From contig NZ_JAOVZV010000003.1 in assembly GCF_026460945.1 (NCBI RefSeq), forward strand, positions 124,001 through 188,000: a stretch of 64,000 nucleotides of DNA, written 5' to 3'. Below, one piece after another: positions 16,256-25,618 of this stretch. Origin of the DNA: Chryseobacterium luquanense. Its GTDB lineage: Bacteria; Bacteroidota; Bacteroidia; Flavobacteriales; Weeksellaceae. Under the pieces are notes generated by a model. It searched no databases. It worked only from the letters and a program-made list of their open reading frames with translations, and was not told the DNA's origin. The position numbers and the translations under genes are program-made. How positions within the stretch are numbered: the stretch's first letter is position 1; every line of letters starts with the position of its first letter.

Positions 16256-18256
16256 TTACCAACCACCACCGCCGCCTCCGCCTCCACCGCCGCCGGAAGA
16301 ACCTCCACCAGAAGAACCGCTTGAGCTGGAACCTCCTGAATATGATGAACCACCGGAAGAACCCGATGAGGAAGATGATGACGATGAAGAAAAACTACTT
16401 AAAGGTGTCACTGTAGATTCTCTAAGTGCACTCGTAAACGAAGTTGCAAAACTGTACCCAAAATGATCCTGAACATCTACATACGATTCTGTATTATCGA
16501 TAGTTTCCTGTAATTTATCTCTAAATCTTTTGCCCCAAATTCCTTCAACGCCAAAAACGATAGCGTATGGAAGAAATTTTTCATAAACAGCAGAAGTCAT
16601 TTCCGGAGGATTATGAAACTTCAGTTGGTTTTCTTCCGCAACACTCAGATACATTTTAAATCCTTCAATTTCAGAATCCATTTTCACTTTTTCTTCGCTC
16701 GGTTTATTGACTAAATAACGAAATATTAAAATAGAGATGATTCCGAATATTAAAAATTTAAAACAATCAGATTCAAACGATGTAATGTCATCAGATTGGG
16801 AAAAAGCCATAAAAAACATCGGCAGTATAAATGTAGAAGAAAACAAAAGCACAACAAAAAAGATGAGTTTGCTTCCGTCTTTCCAAATAAATACCAACAC
16901 CGTGGTAAAAAGACCCGCAAAGAGAACAATGACCGAGGACATCAATAGAATTTTGAAATTCCATGTAATAAGAGAACTAACAATTAATGCCAAATAAAAG
17001 CTCGCTAGCATAATTTTTATAGCCTGATAAACAATCTTTTTATTGGAAACTTTCTCTACAAAAACCTTATTTTCTTTAATGATGAAGTTTTTAAAATCTT
17101 CAACTGCATTTTTGATTTTAGAATTGTAAGTTCCATTAACCGATATTTTCTTTTCTGTTCCAAATATCTTTTTCAAAAGCAATTTTTGATCACTTTGAAT
17201 ATTAATATTCCCTGATTCTTTTTTCTCTAAATTGAACATTTTTGAAAGAAAAGTCTTTTTAATATCTTTCACCTCATCAATATCCACAAAGCCTTTTATT
17301 GAAAGATCGACAAGATTTGCCGTCACCAGATCAGTTTCAAATTTCCCTTTATCAATATAACCCAAAGTAGCTGGAGAAAGATTATTTGGAGCATTAAATT
17401 GTGGAATCACAACAGGTTTTTCTGGATTTCTACCATATTTCCTCCAATTGATGAAGTAAAAAAATGATAAATACAGACTTGCAACGACCAATGAAAGGCT
17501 CGGCCAATTTTTATTAATCCATTTTGTGAAACCTGAAGGTACTTTTAAAACATTAGCTTTAAAACCAACAGCAACCGTTAGATTTTGGTATTCTTTTAAA
17601 TTATTTGCTTTAAAAATCATTTCCGTTGAAGATAATTTTCCTGCGGTACAATTCCCTTCAGTACTTCCCTGATTTCCGGTATAACAAGAATTTTGGAGAA
17701 TATCTGCACCTTTAGGCAAATGAATGGTCGCCTGAATTTGTTCAACAGGAAAAGTCCAATCTGTGCCGTTTACATTCCAGTAAAATTCATCATATCCTTT
17801 AAATTTACCAATCTGATCCTGCGTTTTATAAATTATTTTATAGGTGTAAAAACCAGATTGAAGATAAGAATCTTTATCACCGATATAAATTTTAAAAATT
17901 CCGTTTTGAGTTTCTTTATGGTAAGATTCAGCGACGCCGTCTTTTTCTATAGAAATAATTTTGTAGGAAATTTTTTCTTTTCCACCATTAATATTTCTCA
18001 CTGTCGGCAAAGCACGGAAAATCCCTCTTTTAATATCATTTCCAGTTGCGAAAACTTTGATGATTTCCGTTACGGTAACATCTGCATTTTCAGCAATATA
18101 AATATCCGAATTAAAAGAAACAATTCTTTCACGCTGACTGTTATCTTGAGTTGTTTCAACAAAATCTTCCGATTGTGTGGGTACTGCAATGACATTCTCT
18201 TGTCCAAAAACAAGAAAACTAAAGCATAAAGTGACGATTTGTATAAAATTTTTCAT
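16256..18256 (-). CDS. DUF2207 membrane protein, second paralogue
   Basis: A 666-residue protein: signal peptide ('FIQIVTLCFSFLVFG'), an extracytoplasmic DUF2207 domain (about 30-260) with 'KRGIFRALPTVRN' and 'YWNVNGTDWTFPVEQI', a helix near 265, a soluble segment, two further helix pairs, a conserved 'FHNPPEMTSAVYEKFLPYAIVFGV' region, and a Ser/Gly tail ending in ten Gly and a final Trp. The ATG at 18256 gives the signal peptide; an upstream in-frame start would lie inside the neighbour's glycine tail. It is the last gene of the lemA operon, 10 nt after its paralogue. The function of the family is unknown. Confidence 0.88.
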   Translation of the reverse strand: MKNFIQIVTLCFSFLVFGQENVIAVPTQSEDFVETTQDNSQRERIVSFNSDIYIAENADVTVTEIIKVFATGNDIKRGIFRALPTVRNINGGKEKISYKIISIEKDGVAESYHKETQNGIFKIYIGDKDSYLQSGFYTYKIIYKTQDQIGKFKGYDEFYWNVNGTDWTFPVEQIQATIHLPKGADILQNSCYTGNQGSTEGNCTAGKLSSTEMIFKANNLKEYQNLTVAVGFKANVLKVPSGFTKWINKNWPSLSLVVASLYLSFFYFINWRKYGRNPEKPVVIPQFNAPNNLSPATLGYIDKGKFETDLVTANLVDLSIKGFVDIDEVKDIKKTFLSKMFNLEKKESGNINIQSDQKLLLKKIFGTEKKISVNGTYNSKIKNAVEDFKNFIIKENKVFVEKVSNKKIVYQAIKIMLASFYLALIVSSLITWNFKILLMSSVIVLFAGLFTTVLVFIWKDGSKLIFFVVLLFSSTFILPMFFMAFSQSDDITSFESDCFKFLIFGIISILIFRYLVNKPSEEKVKMDSEIEGFKMYLSVAEENQLKFHNPPEMTSAVYEKFLPYAIVFGVEGIWGKRFRDKLQETIDNTESYVDVQDHFGYSFATSFTSALRESTVTPLSSFSSSSSSSSSGSSGGSSYSGGSSSSGSSGGGSSGGGGGGGGGGGW

Positions 18257-18266
18257 GTCTGAAATT

Positions 18267-20207
18267 TTACCAACCGCCGCCGCCACCACCACCGCCACCG
18301 CCGCCGGAAAATCCGCCACCACCTGATCCGGAACCAGAACTGCTTCCTGAACTTGAAGGTTGTGTAGCCGAAGACTGTATAGATTGCGTTAAGCTAGAAT
18401 TTAAAACACTTGCCATTGCAAAATGATTCATTGAAGAACCAACATACCAATTGCTTTGATATTCGTAAGACATTTTTTTGAGTAAATCATCAAATTTCTT
18501 ACCCCAAATTTCATCGACTCCCAAAACCATTGCAAAAGGCAACAATTTTTCGAAAGACTGCGGTGTCATTTCAGGCGGATTATGAAATTTAATCTGTTGA
18601 TTTTCGGCTGCTCCCATATACATTTTGAAACCTTCAATTAAAGATTTTTTTCTAAGTTTTTCTTCTGAAGGACGCTTAATTAAAAACTGATAAATCACCA
18701 ATGACATAAAGCCTAAAACAATAAAAATATAGCAAACATTAAAATTATTGTCAATCGTAAAATCACTTCCTTTGTAAATTAATACTCCTAAAAGAACAAA
18801 TGCTAAAACCGGGAAAACCAAAAACAGTTTAAATAATACCGGAAAAAATTTAAATAAAATAATAGCAACTATAAATGCTACGGTTAAAATAGCTAGAATG
18901 AAAATTCCCAAAAACACTTTTTCAAATTCGGGGAAAATGGTAAAACTCACAAAAAGTCCAAGAGCATAAACTCCCAGAATCAAAAGAATAGGGAAAATCA
19001 GTTTTCTGCCATTATTTCCTTCATTCAATAATTTATCATGCTGGAATTTTAAAGCAGATTGAAAACTACGAACCGTTTGTTGTATTTTAGAATCGTAAGT
19101 TCCGTCGAATTTTATGCTGTCTATTCCCATTGTGAATAAGCTGTTCATCAGATTAATTTCCTCTTTCGGTAAATTCTGATCCGGATTTTTCAGTTTATTA
19201 ACCGTAAATTTTTTCGACTTAAACAAACCAAAAACTCCTCCATCTTCACTTTCAACAATCTGAACATACCCTTTTATGGCTAAATTGACCAAAGATGCTG
19301 TAAGATATTTATTTTTAAAACTTTCACTCTGAATATAACCTAACGAAGCCGGCGACAAATCATCGGGTGAATTGAATTGCGGATAAACTGTTGGAGTTTC
19401 AGGATCAACACCATATTTTTTCCAGGTTGAATAATAATACATTAGTAAACCTAAAAAGATGATGATTCCGGCAATTAAAATCCCGAATTTCTCAAGAAAA
19501 GTTGGCGGCGGCGGCGGAATCATAATTCCTTTTTTAAACCCAACCGCAATCGTTAAACCTTCACCAGAACCTAAATCTTTTGCACTCCATTCAATCGAAT
19601 GCTCGGAAAGAACTTTAGCCAAACAATCTTGAGAAGTACTTCCGTAACCGCCTTTATAACAAGAATTCTGAATAATTCCTGCGCCTTGAGGAAGATTTAC
19701 TTTTGCCGAAATACTGTCAACCGGAAAATTCCATTCTGTTCCGTTGACGTTCCAGTATAATTCATCGTATTTTTCAAAAAAACCGATTTGCTTTTCTGTG
19801 GTATATTTTATTTCGTAATCGTAATCTCCGGGACTTAAAACAATATCTTTATTTCCAAGGTAAATTTTGAGGTAACCATCTTCAATTTCTTCGTGATAAT
19901 CTTCATCTACACCATTTTTCTTTACGGAAACGATACTGTATTTTACTTTTTGAGTTCTATCATTAAGATTTCTTACCAAAGGCAAGGTTCGAAAAATTCC
20001 TCTTTTGATATTTTCACCTTCACTATGAACTTTTATTTTTTCGGTAATGCTTAACCCTGAATTTTTATTGACATCAATATCTGCATGAAAATTAATAATC
20101 CGTTCCGTATTATCGACAACAGCCAATTGGTCGGGAACAACAGCTTCATCCTGTGCAAAACCCAGAGAAAAGAAAATAAGAAAAAGAAATGCTAAAATCT
20201 TTTTCAT
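18267..20207 (-). CDS. DUF2207 membrane protein, first paralogue
   Basis: A 646-residue paralogue of the next gene with the same plan: signal peptide ('ILAFLFLIFFSLGFAQ'), DUF2207 ectodomain ('KRGIFRTLPLVRN', 'YWNVNGTEWNFPVDSI'), a single helix, a soluble domain, a multi-helix block, 'FHNPPEMTPQSFEKLLPFAMVLGV', and a Gly-rich tail ending in GW. A proline run 'PPPPP' precedes the first helix. It starts 3 nt after lemA. The pair probably arose by tandem duplication and may form a heteromer. Function unknown. Confidence 0.88.
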   Translation of the reverse strand: MKKILAFLFLIFFSLGFAQDEAVVPDQLAVVDNTERIINFHADIDVNKNSGLSITEKIKVHSEGENIKRGIFRTLPLVRNLNDRTQKVKYSIVSVKKNGVDEDYHEEIEDGYLKIYLGNKDIVLSPGDYDYEIKYTTEKQIGFFEKYDELYWNVNGTEWNFPVDSISAKVNLPQGAGIIQNSCYKGGYGSTSQDCLAKVLSEHSIEWSAKDLGSGEGLTIAVGFKKGIMIPPPPPTFLEKFGILIAGIIIFLGLLMYYYSTWKKYGVDPETPTVYPQFNSPDDLSPASLGYIQSESFKNKYLTASLVNLAIKGYVQIVESEDGGVFGLFKSKKFTVNKLKNPDQNLPKEEINLMNSLFTMGIDSIKFDGTYDSKIQQTVRSFQSALKFQHDKLLNEGNNGRKLIFPILLILGVYALGLFVSFTIFPEFEKVFLGIFILAILTVAFIVAIILFKFFPVLFKLFLVFPVLAFVLLGVLIYKGSDFTIDNNFNVCYIFIVLGFMSLVIYQFLIKRPSEEKLRKKSLIEGFKMYMGAAENQQIKFHNPPEMTPQSFEKLLPFAMVLGVDEIWGKKFDDLLKKMSYEYQSNWYVGSSMNHFAMASVLNSSLTQSIQSSATQPSSSGSSSGSGSGGGGFSGGGGGGGGGGGW

Positions 20208-20210
20208 TCC

Positions 20211-20765
20211 TTAGAATTTTACGGATGGAACTTCTCTGTCGGCAACATTTTCAAGTTCGAAGAATTTAGACTTCTCAAATTTGTACATATTTGCTACAAT
20301 ATTGCTTGGGAAAGATTCTACCAAAGTATTGTTTTCTCTTACCGTTCCGTTATAATATCTTCTTGATTTTTCGATATCGTTTTCGATTGAGCTTAATTCT
20401 GCCTGTAACTGCTGGAAATTAGCATTCGCTTTCAAATCCGGATATTGCTCTGCAACAGCGAATAGATTAACCATCGCTTGGTTTAGATTTTTTTCTGCAA
20501 TTTCTTTACCTTCTACAGAATCTGCACCGACAGCAAGATTTCTCGCTTTAGTTACATTCTCCAAAGTTTCTCGTTCGTGAGTAGCGTAACCTTTTACGGT
20601 TTCGACCAAATTCGGAATCAGATCGTGACGTTTCTTGAGCATTACATCAATACTACTCCACGCTTCCTGAACAAGATTTCTCAATTTTACGAGACGATTG
20701 TAAATAGAAACTCCGTAGAGCAATGCAATAACTAAAACACCGACAATAATAAGTGATGGAATCAT
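20211..20765 (-). CDS. lemA: LemA family protein
   Basis: A 184-residue protein: an N-terminal membrane helix ('SLIIVGVLVIALLYG') followed by the LemA helical bundle with 'YNRLVKLRNLVQEAWSSIDV', 'KKRHDLIPNLVETVKGYATHE' and 'ARRYYNG'-like 'SRRYYNGTVRENN'. It is the first gene of an operon with two DUF2207 genes, a pairing seen in many bacteria. The biochemical role is unknown; envelope function is likely. Confidence 0.93.
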   Translation of the reverse strand: MIPSLIIVGVLVIALLYGVSIYNRLVKLRNLVQEAWSSIDVMLKKRHDLIPNLVETVKGYATHERETLENVTKARNLAVGADSVEGKEIAEKNLNQAMVNLFAVAEQYPDLKANANFQQLQAELSSIENDIEKSRRYYNGTVRENNTLVESFPSNIVANMYKFEKSKFFELENVADREVPSVKF

Positions 20766-20854
20766 AATTTTGTAATTTAATTTAGATTAAAAATAGACTT
20801 TTTATCGGAAAGTTGAATAAAATCTGTAATGAATATTAAATTCGCCTACGTTTC

Positions 20855-20939
20855 TTCGAGTAGATTTTGAAAAAAGTATCGAGAAATTGATGATGAAGCA
20901 AAGATTCTCGATACAAATTCTTGCAGAATTTTACTCGAA
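20855..20939. repeat. Nested inverted-repeat element upstream of lemA
   Basis: The outer arms TTCGAGTA (20855-20862) and TACTCGAA (20932-20939) enclose perfect 10-bp inner arms GTATCGAGAA (20876-20885) and TTCTCGATAC (20905-20914). From memory, similar 'TCGAGTAGATTTT...ATTCTCGATAC' units recur between Chryseobacterium genes. It occupies most of the 270-nt gap. Confidence 0.65.
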
Positions 20940-20984
20940 TTGACGAATGTTAAAAACAATCTCTAAATTAAGTCACTTTTAGAA

Positions 20985-21013
20985 ATAAAAAAAGCGCTCA
21001 ATAAATTGAACGC
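20985..21013 (-). terminator. Terminator of the NIL-domain gene
   Basis: The stem 20994-21002/21005-21013 (GCGCTCAAT with ATTGAACGC, one mismatch) has a minus-strand T-run. It lies about 25 nt beyond the stop. Confidence 0.7.
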
Positions 21014-21037
21014 CCCTCAAACTATATGGACTTACAG

Positions 21038-21331
21038 TTATGAATACTTTCTGCAGGTATATTCGACAGTGGTATTCAAGAGTTTATTATTGTTCAGAAA
21101 AAACTCAAGTTCTTGAGATTCTTTCTGAGTGGCATTGATGTATAATTGAAATGATCCAAAATTGTTTCCGTTCATATACTCCACATTTGCACTTAATACT
21201 TTATAACAGATTCCCATCTGCTGATAAATTGCATTTAAAAGATGATCAAATTTCATTTTCCCGTTCAATTCTACTTCTAAGATCAGCTCTTTTTTGATAA
21301 GGTTTACATTTTGCAAATTGGGTGTAATCAT
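21038..21331 (-). CDS. Stand-alone NIL-domain-like protein
   Basis: A 97-residue protein whose pattern ('LILEVELNGKMKFDHLLNAI', 'YKVLSANVEYMNGNNFGSFQ', then a short hydrophobic strand and 'NTTVEY') matches the ferredoxin-like NIL domain normally found at the C terminus of the methionine transporter ATPase MetN. No ATPase is fused to it or lies nearby. A free NIL or ACT-like domain could sense a small molecule such as methionine, but that is inference. The gene is monocistronic, with its own terminator. Confidence 0.65.
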   Translation of the reverse strand: MITPNLQNVNLIKKELILEVELNGKMKFDHLLNAIYQQMGICYKVLSANVEYMNGNNFGSFQLYINATQKESQELEFFLNNNKLLNTTVEYTCRKYS

Positions 21332-21468
21332 AACTAAAACATTTTTGATTAAACAATACTTTTTGAATTACATTTTGAAATATTTAATAATTAATTCTTG
21401 ACAAAAATATAAAAAAATATTAGTCTACCAAATTAGTAGGGTAATAAATTTTAATTTTAACACAAAAA

Positions 21469-21489
21469 GAGAAGCTTTTTCAGCTTCTC
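21469..21489 (-). terminator. Terminator of the YiiX-like/DUF1801 transcript
   Basis: A perfect 8-bp stem, GAGAAGCT (21469-21476) with AGCTTCTC (21482-21489), is followed by TTTTT on the minus strand. It lies about 120 nt beyond the stop of the YiiX-like gene. Confidence 0.75.
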
Positions 21490-21524
21490 CAGTCTTTATA
21501 GCCATTTAAGTAAATATAAAGACA

Positions 21525-21595
21525 GCCACGAATGCACGAATTTTATTTTAATCTAAATCAATTAATATGTTCAATTATATTTGTGAATTCGTGGC
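21525..21595. repeat. Inverted-repeat element with GCCACGAAT ends
   Basis: The 17-nt arms 21525-21541 and 21579-21595 pair at 15 of 17 positions, with outer GCCACGAAT/ATTCGTGGC perfect, around an AT-rich loop of about 37 nt. It resembles a recurrent flavobacterial intergenic repeat (memory) and sits between a gene stop and its terminator. Confidence 0.65.
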
Positions 21596-21610
21596 ATAAA
21601 AAGTAGATTA

Positions 21611-22264
21611 TTATAGTTCTTTAATACGCTCAATTTTGTCTGAAGCCGCCAAACCATTCGGATTACAACCAAGCTCACCTTCCGGAACTTTGAGATTTTT
21701 TTTAGCGTAAAACTCTTCCCAAAATGCATTTGTTTTTCCTGTTTTCGGATCGATGAAAGTCATGGGTTCTAATTTGAAAATCTGATTTTTTCTAAATGCT
21801 CTTTCAATATAATCTGAGCAGTAATAAGAATTTTCGTCTAAGATATAATTGAAATTATACGGTTTTCCTAACATTGAATTTGCTTTTCCAATCGCATCAG
21901 GAATATTTTTCTGAAATTCAGGTTTTAATCTGTAAGCCACAACTTTTTGTCCGTCTTCAGCTTGATTTTTAAGAAAATCATTTAAATTTTGCTTCTGAGA
22001 ACCACCCTTTGGAGCTGCGTGAAGAACAAAAGTTCCGGTTTTATCTTTTTGTAAAATTCCGATATGATCAAAAGATGCGTTTTTTTGTTTTTGAGTCACG
22101 TTATTAATTGCACCCGACAAACCCGCTTCTTTTGCGGTTACAAATAACAAATCTCCATTTTTCAAACCTGATGAAATTGAATTTTTACATCCTGAAATTA
22201 TAATCAGGAAAGCGAAAATTGCAAAAAGGTTGAAAAAATTATTTCTTTTTAAAATTGGTTTCAT
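21611..22264 (-). CDS. YiiX/YebB-like NlpC/P60 cysteine hydrolase, lipoprotein
   Basis: A 217-residue lipoprotein: the lipobox 'IIISGCKN' follows a hydrophobic signal. The permuted papain-like fold shows 'LKNGDLLFVT', the His of 'ASFDHIGIL' and the Cys of 'YYCSDYIERAF', which together match the YiiX (DUF830) group. Likely substrates are envelope peptides or amidated lipids, but none is established. The ATG at 22264 places the signal at the N terminus; the gene overlaps the end of the DUF1801 gene by 26 nt. Confidence 0.82.
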   Translation of the reverse strand: MKPILKRNNFFNLFAIFAFLIIISGCKNSISSGLKNGDLLFVTAKEAGLSGAINNVTQKQKNASFDHIGILQKDKTGTFVLHAAPKGGSQKQNLNDFLKNQAEDGQKVVAYRLKPEFQKNIPDAIGKANSMLGKPYNFNYILDENSYYCSDYIERAFRKNQIFKLEPMTFIDPKTGKTNAFWEEFYAKKNLKVPEGELGCNPNGLAASDKIERIKEL

Positions 22265-22697
22265 AAATATCAATCCATTCGTCAACAGTCATTTTTTTAC
22301 TCAGCTCAGCGATTAGCTCAAAAGGAATCTCATCCATTTTTTTGAAACGCACACAAGATTTCCCCATATCCAGCTTTCTTTTTGAGTGTTTCGGATATTC
22401 AGCCACAAACCAATCTAAAAGCTCCGGTTTTGCATACATTCCCATGTGGTACAAGGCGATAAAGTTCTTCTGTGAAGCCAGACTCATAAAAGGTAGTGCC
22501 AAACCTGGTGAACAATGATATCCATCGGGATATTTTTCTAAAGGAACTTGCCAACCCACCATACCATAACTGATTCCTTTTTGGAAACCGCTAGGCAAAT
22601 TATCTGTGATGGTATCAAACATTTTTTTGAAAACCTCCTGTCTTTCTTCAGGAATCTGTGAGAAATAATCTTCTAAGCTTGTTGTGGGAGTTTGCAT
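22239..22697 (-). CDS. DUF1801 domain protein
   Basis: A 152-residue cytoplasmic protein with 'SLEDYFSQIPEERQEVFKKM', 'ISYGMVGWQVPLEKYP', 'NFIALYHMGMYA' and 'GKSCVRFKKMDEIPFELI', the usual DUF1801/YdhG order. Its structure is frataxin-like in some relatives, and its function is unknown. It overlaps the following YiiX-like gene, so the two are co-transcribed. Confidence 0.88.
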   Translation of the reverse strand: MQTPTTSLEDYFSQIPEERQEVFKKMFDTITDNLPSGFQKGISYGMVGWQVPLEKYPDGYHCSPGLALPFMSLASQKNFIALYHMGMYAKPELLDWFVAEYPKHSKRKLDMGKSCVRFKKMDEIPFELIAELSKKMTVDEWIDIYETNFKKK

Positions 22698-22767
22698 TTT
22701 TTTTAATTTTTAACAAATTTAAAAATAAATGGTTTTGATTAAACTTAAATTTTAAATAAAATAAAAA

Positions 22768-22793
22768 CAGCCCTACAAAAAGATGTAAGGCTG
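22768..22793 (-). terminator. Terminator of the T9SS client gene
   Basis: The stem 22768-22777/22784-22793 (CAGCCCTACA with TGTAAGGCTG, one mismatch) is followed by T-rich sequence on the minus strand, 28 nt after the stop. Confidence 0.7.
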
Positions 22794-22820
22794 CTTATAA
22801 AAAAATAATTCAAAAATAGT

Positions 22821-25355
22821 TTACTTTTTAATGGTTTTCACGGTATGTTGAGAACCGTCTTTGAAATACATTGTAATCAAATACAGTCCAGAATTTAATG
22901 AGCTTAAATTGATTTCCTTGGTAGGATTTTCAATTGTTTTTAATGTTCTTCCCGCTACATCATTCACTTTAATTGTTTTAATATCTTTAAATTCTGAGAT
23001 ATTAATAACGTCACTGAATGGATTTGGATAGATCTTAACTTCTTTCTTAGCTGCAGCAGTTTCAGATGTTGCCAGAGATGATTGCGTAATTGATATATCA
23101 TCTAAGAACAAACGGTTTCTATCTGCTATAGAATAACAATTGAAGCCAAAGTAATAAATACCTGTTGTAGTAGGTGTAAAGTTAACAGTTGAAGTTATTG
23201 CAGCCGTACTATTTGTAATATTAGGATGATCAGCAATTGCATTTGTCATAGAAGCAGCATCTGCACTTGTACCATATGCAACTTTCATTTTCTCAACATA
23301 GGTTGTTCCTCCGTTATTTCCGTATTTATAACTAATTGTATATTGAACTCCTGCCGTCAGATTAATTCCTTGGGTGTAGAACCATGTGTTTGCCGCATTA
23401 GTACTATTATACAGATAACTTAAAACTTTAGACGTAAATCCATAACCTCCAGGAGAATTAGTAGTCCAAATATTTCCTGTTCCCAAATTCTGAGCTGTTG
23501 TACAATTAGCTAAAGCGGGTACTGTTGCACTTTCAAAATCTTGAGTATAAGGAACATTTGTAGATGTACAAGTTGTTGTAAATGTTGTTGGCGAAGCACT
23601 CCAATCACTTTTATCTGTAGCACTACAAACAGATCTTACCCAAGCATAATATGTAGTAGCACTAGTAAGCCCATTTGCTGAAGCAGACAAAGTCGTTGAT
23701 GTTGTAGAATTGGTCGTATCCAAAACCGTACTAAAAGTAGGAGCTGTATTTGATGTACTATAGTATACTTCATATCCATTTGCAGGTGCCGTAGCAGGAG
23801 CTGCCCAACCAATACTAGCCGAATTAACCATGATATTGGATGATGTAACTGCAGTAGGCTCAAAACAAGATGGAATTGCCTGAACTGTAATATCATCAAG
23901 ATAAATTCCTCTGTAAGTTCCGCCTAAATTATGTCTAAAAGCCAAATAAGACCCTCCACCAGAAGGAATATTCACTGTATACTGAGCATAATTTGCTGTA
24001 ATGGTAGTGGTATTAAATGAAACAAATGTAGAAGGATCTGTTGGATTCGTTAATGTTCCCACTTGCAAAGTATATCCCGCAGAACCTTTAGCAAAAAATT
24101 TCACTCTTTTCGTTCCATCAGACAATGCAGTTGTTTGAGGAGAAACTAACATTTGATTACCTGTACTTGCCGAAGAATTATATAAATAATAGCTGTTTGA
24201 AGGTGAATTTGAATTACTGTTTATTACATAACCGTATCCTGCAAATCCGCTTGTTTCTAAATACGACCAACACATTGGCGCATTGGTATTTGTAGTAGAT
24301 CCAGCTGTGGTAGTATCAAAATTTTCTGTGTAAGATGCTGGAAATACAGAACAAGGAGTTGTAAAAGTAGTTCCATAAGCCCATTGACCAACAGTAGTTC
24401 CACAGTTTGATCTTATCCAAACATGGTATTTAGTCATTGAATTTATTCCACTAACAATATTAGTTGTTAATGTTGCTGCAGCAATACCTGATATTGAAGG
24501 AGCTGTAGTACCACTTGGTGCAACGGTTGAAGATGTATAATAAACATCGTAATTGGTTGGTAAAGTTGTAGGAGCAGTCCAACTCAATGTGGCTGAACTA
24601 GCCGTAACTGCAGATGCAGTAACTGCAGAAGGAGCCAAACAAGTCGTATACTTATCAGCAGAAATACCAAAAATATTGATAAATCCTGAACCAGAAACCT
24701 TAGTAAAACTTACGCTCTGAACTGTTTTCGATTGATTTGCCGCTAAAATAGCTAATGGTATTTGATAAATTCTTGGGTTTGTTCCTCCACCATCTTCCAA
24801 ATTATTGTTTGTAATATTTACTCTGCCAATACCCTGTATAGCTGCATTTGTACCTCCGTACCAGTCAGCAACAGCTAAATTGGTAAATGATTGTGAAGTC
24901 CCGTCAGAAAAGTTTACAATTGCACTTGCAACAGCAGGTCCGCTACCCCCGGTTGCCAAGAAATAAAGATTATAAGCTGCAGTAGGAGTTGTAAAAGTTA
25001 GAGTTCCAGTATCATTGGCTGCATTCAATTTTAAAGAATTACTTCCTGAATATGATGCCAATTGATAAGTAAGACCAGGAGTACCTGTAACAATCGTCAT
25101 AAATTGTCCCGTAGCTGGAAGACCATATGTTGGTGCAGGTGTTGTAGCCGTAGCCTGAAAATCTCTGGAAATATATGCAAAGTTTGCATCATCAACAGGG
25201 CTTGTTACACTTACAGCAGAACTTCCAATACCGTTTGCGATAACATCCTGAGTAAATCCGCTTACAGCAACAGGATAATAATACTGAGCCGCTACTTTTT
25301 GTGTGCCAAATAAAGCAACAACCGCAGCTAGACCAAAGAGTCTTTTTACTTTCAT
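22821..25355 (-). CDS. Secreted FN3-domain protein with T9SS type A sorting domain
   Basis: An 844-residue secreted protein. A signal peptide ('LFGLAAVVALFGTQKVAAQ') is followed by a Thr/Ser/Ala-rich N-terminal domain, an FN3 module at about 243-330 ('SSATLSWTAP', 'IRSNC'), a beta-sandwich domain, a second FN3 module near 496 ('IGWAAP', 'VRSVCSATDKSDW'), another beta-sandwich, and a C-terminal sorting domain ('KIYPNPFSDVINI', 'LNSGLYLITMYFKDG'). The last domain directs export by the type IX secretion system, whose core is encoded at the right of this window. It probably acts at the cell surface; no enzymatic site was seen. Confidence 0.9.
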   Translation of the reverse strand: MKVKRLFGLAAVVALFGTQKVAAQYYYPVAVSGFTQDVIANGIGSSAVSVTSPVDDANFAYISRDFQATATTPAPTYGLPATGQFMTIVTGTPGLTYQLASYSGSNSLKLNAANDTGTLTFTTPTAAYNLYFLATGGSGPAVASAIVNFSDGTSQSFTNLAVADWYGGTNAAIQGIGRVNITNNNLEDGGGTNPRIYQIPLAILAANQSKTVQSVSFTKVSGSGFINIFGISADKYTTCLAPSAVTASAVTASSATLSWTAPTTLPTNYDVYYTSSTVAPSGTTAPSISGIAAATLTTNIVSGINSMTKYHVWIRSNCGTTVGQWAYGTTFTTPCSVFPASYTENFDTTTAGSTTNTNAPMCWSYLETSGFAGYGYVINSNSNSPSNSYYLYNSSASTGNQMLVSPQTTALSDGTKRVKFFAKGSAGYTLQVGTLTNPTDPSTFVSFNTTTITANYAQYTVNIPSGGGSYLAFRHNLGGTYRGIYLDDITVQAIPSCFEPTAVTSSNIMVNSASIGWAAPATAPANGYEVYYSTSNTAPTFSTVLDTTNSTTSTTLSASANGLTSATTYYAWVRSVCSATDKSDWSASPTTFTTTCTSTNVPYTQDFESATVPALANCTTAQNLGTGNIWTTNSPGGYGFTSKVLSYLYNSTNAANTWFYTQGINLTAGVQYTISYKYGNNGGTTYVEKMKVAYGTSADAASMTNAIADHPNITNSTAAITSTVNFTPTTTGIYYFGFNCYSIADRNRLFLDDISITQSSLATSETAAAKKEVKIYPNPFSDVINISEFKDIKTIKVNDVAGRTLKTIENPTKEINLSSLNSGLYLITMYFKDGSQHTVKTIKK

Positions 25356-25591
25356 AGATATTTTTTTATTAGTTGGCGTAAAACTATGAATTAAATTCAA
25401 ATTCACAATATTAATTTTAAATTATTTCCAAATAAATTAAAATATTAACAAAATATACACAAAACATAATCGATTACATCATTAAAATACATTCATTTTT
25501 AGAATTATTAACACCAATCACATAATTAAAATGCGATACATAATAATTTTCTTCTTTCTCAAAATAGTTCTGACTGTGCCGAAATATTTGT

Positions 25592-25599
25592 TATTTTTG
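25592..25599 (+). promoter_or_regulatory. -7 promoter element of the aminotransferase gene
   Basis: TATTTTTG matches the Bacteroidetes -7 consensus TAnnTTTG, 20 nt before the start codon. No clear -33 element was found. The rest of the 260-nt divergent gap is AT-rich without other features. Confidence 0.5.
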
Positions 25600-25618
25600 T
25601 GACAACAAATTTTAGACA

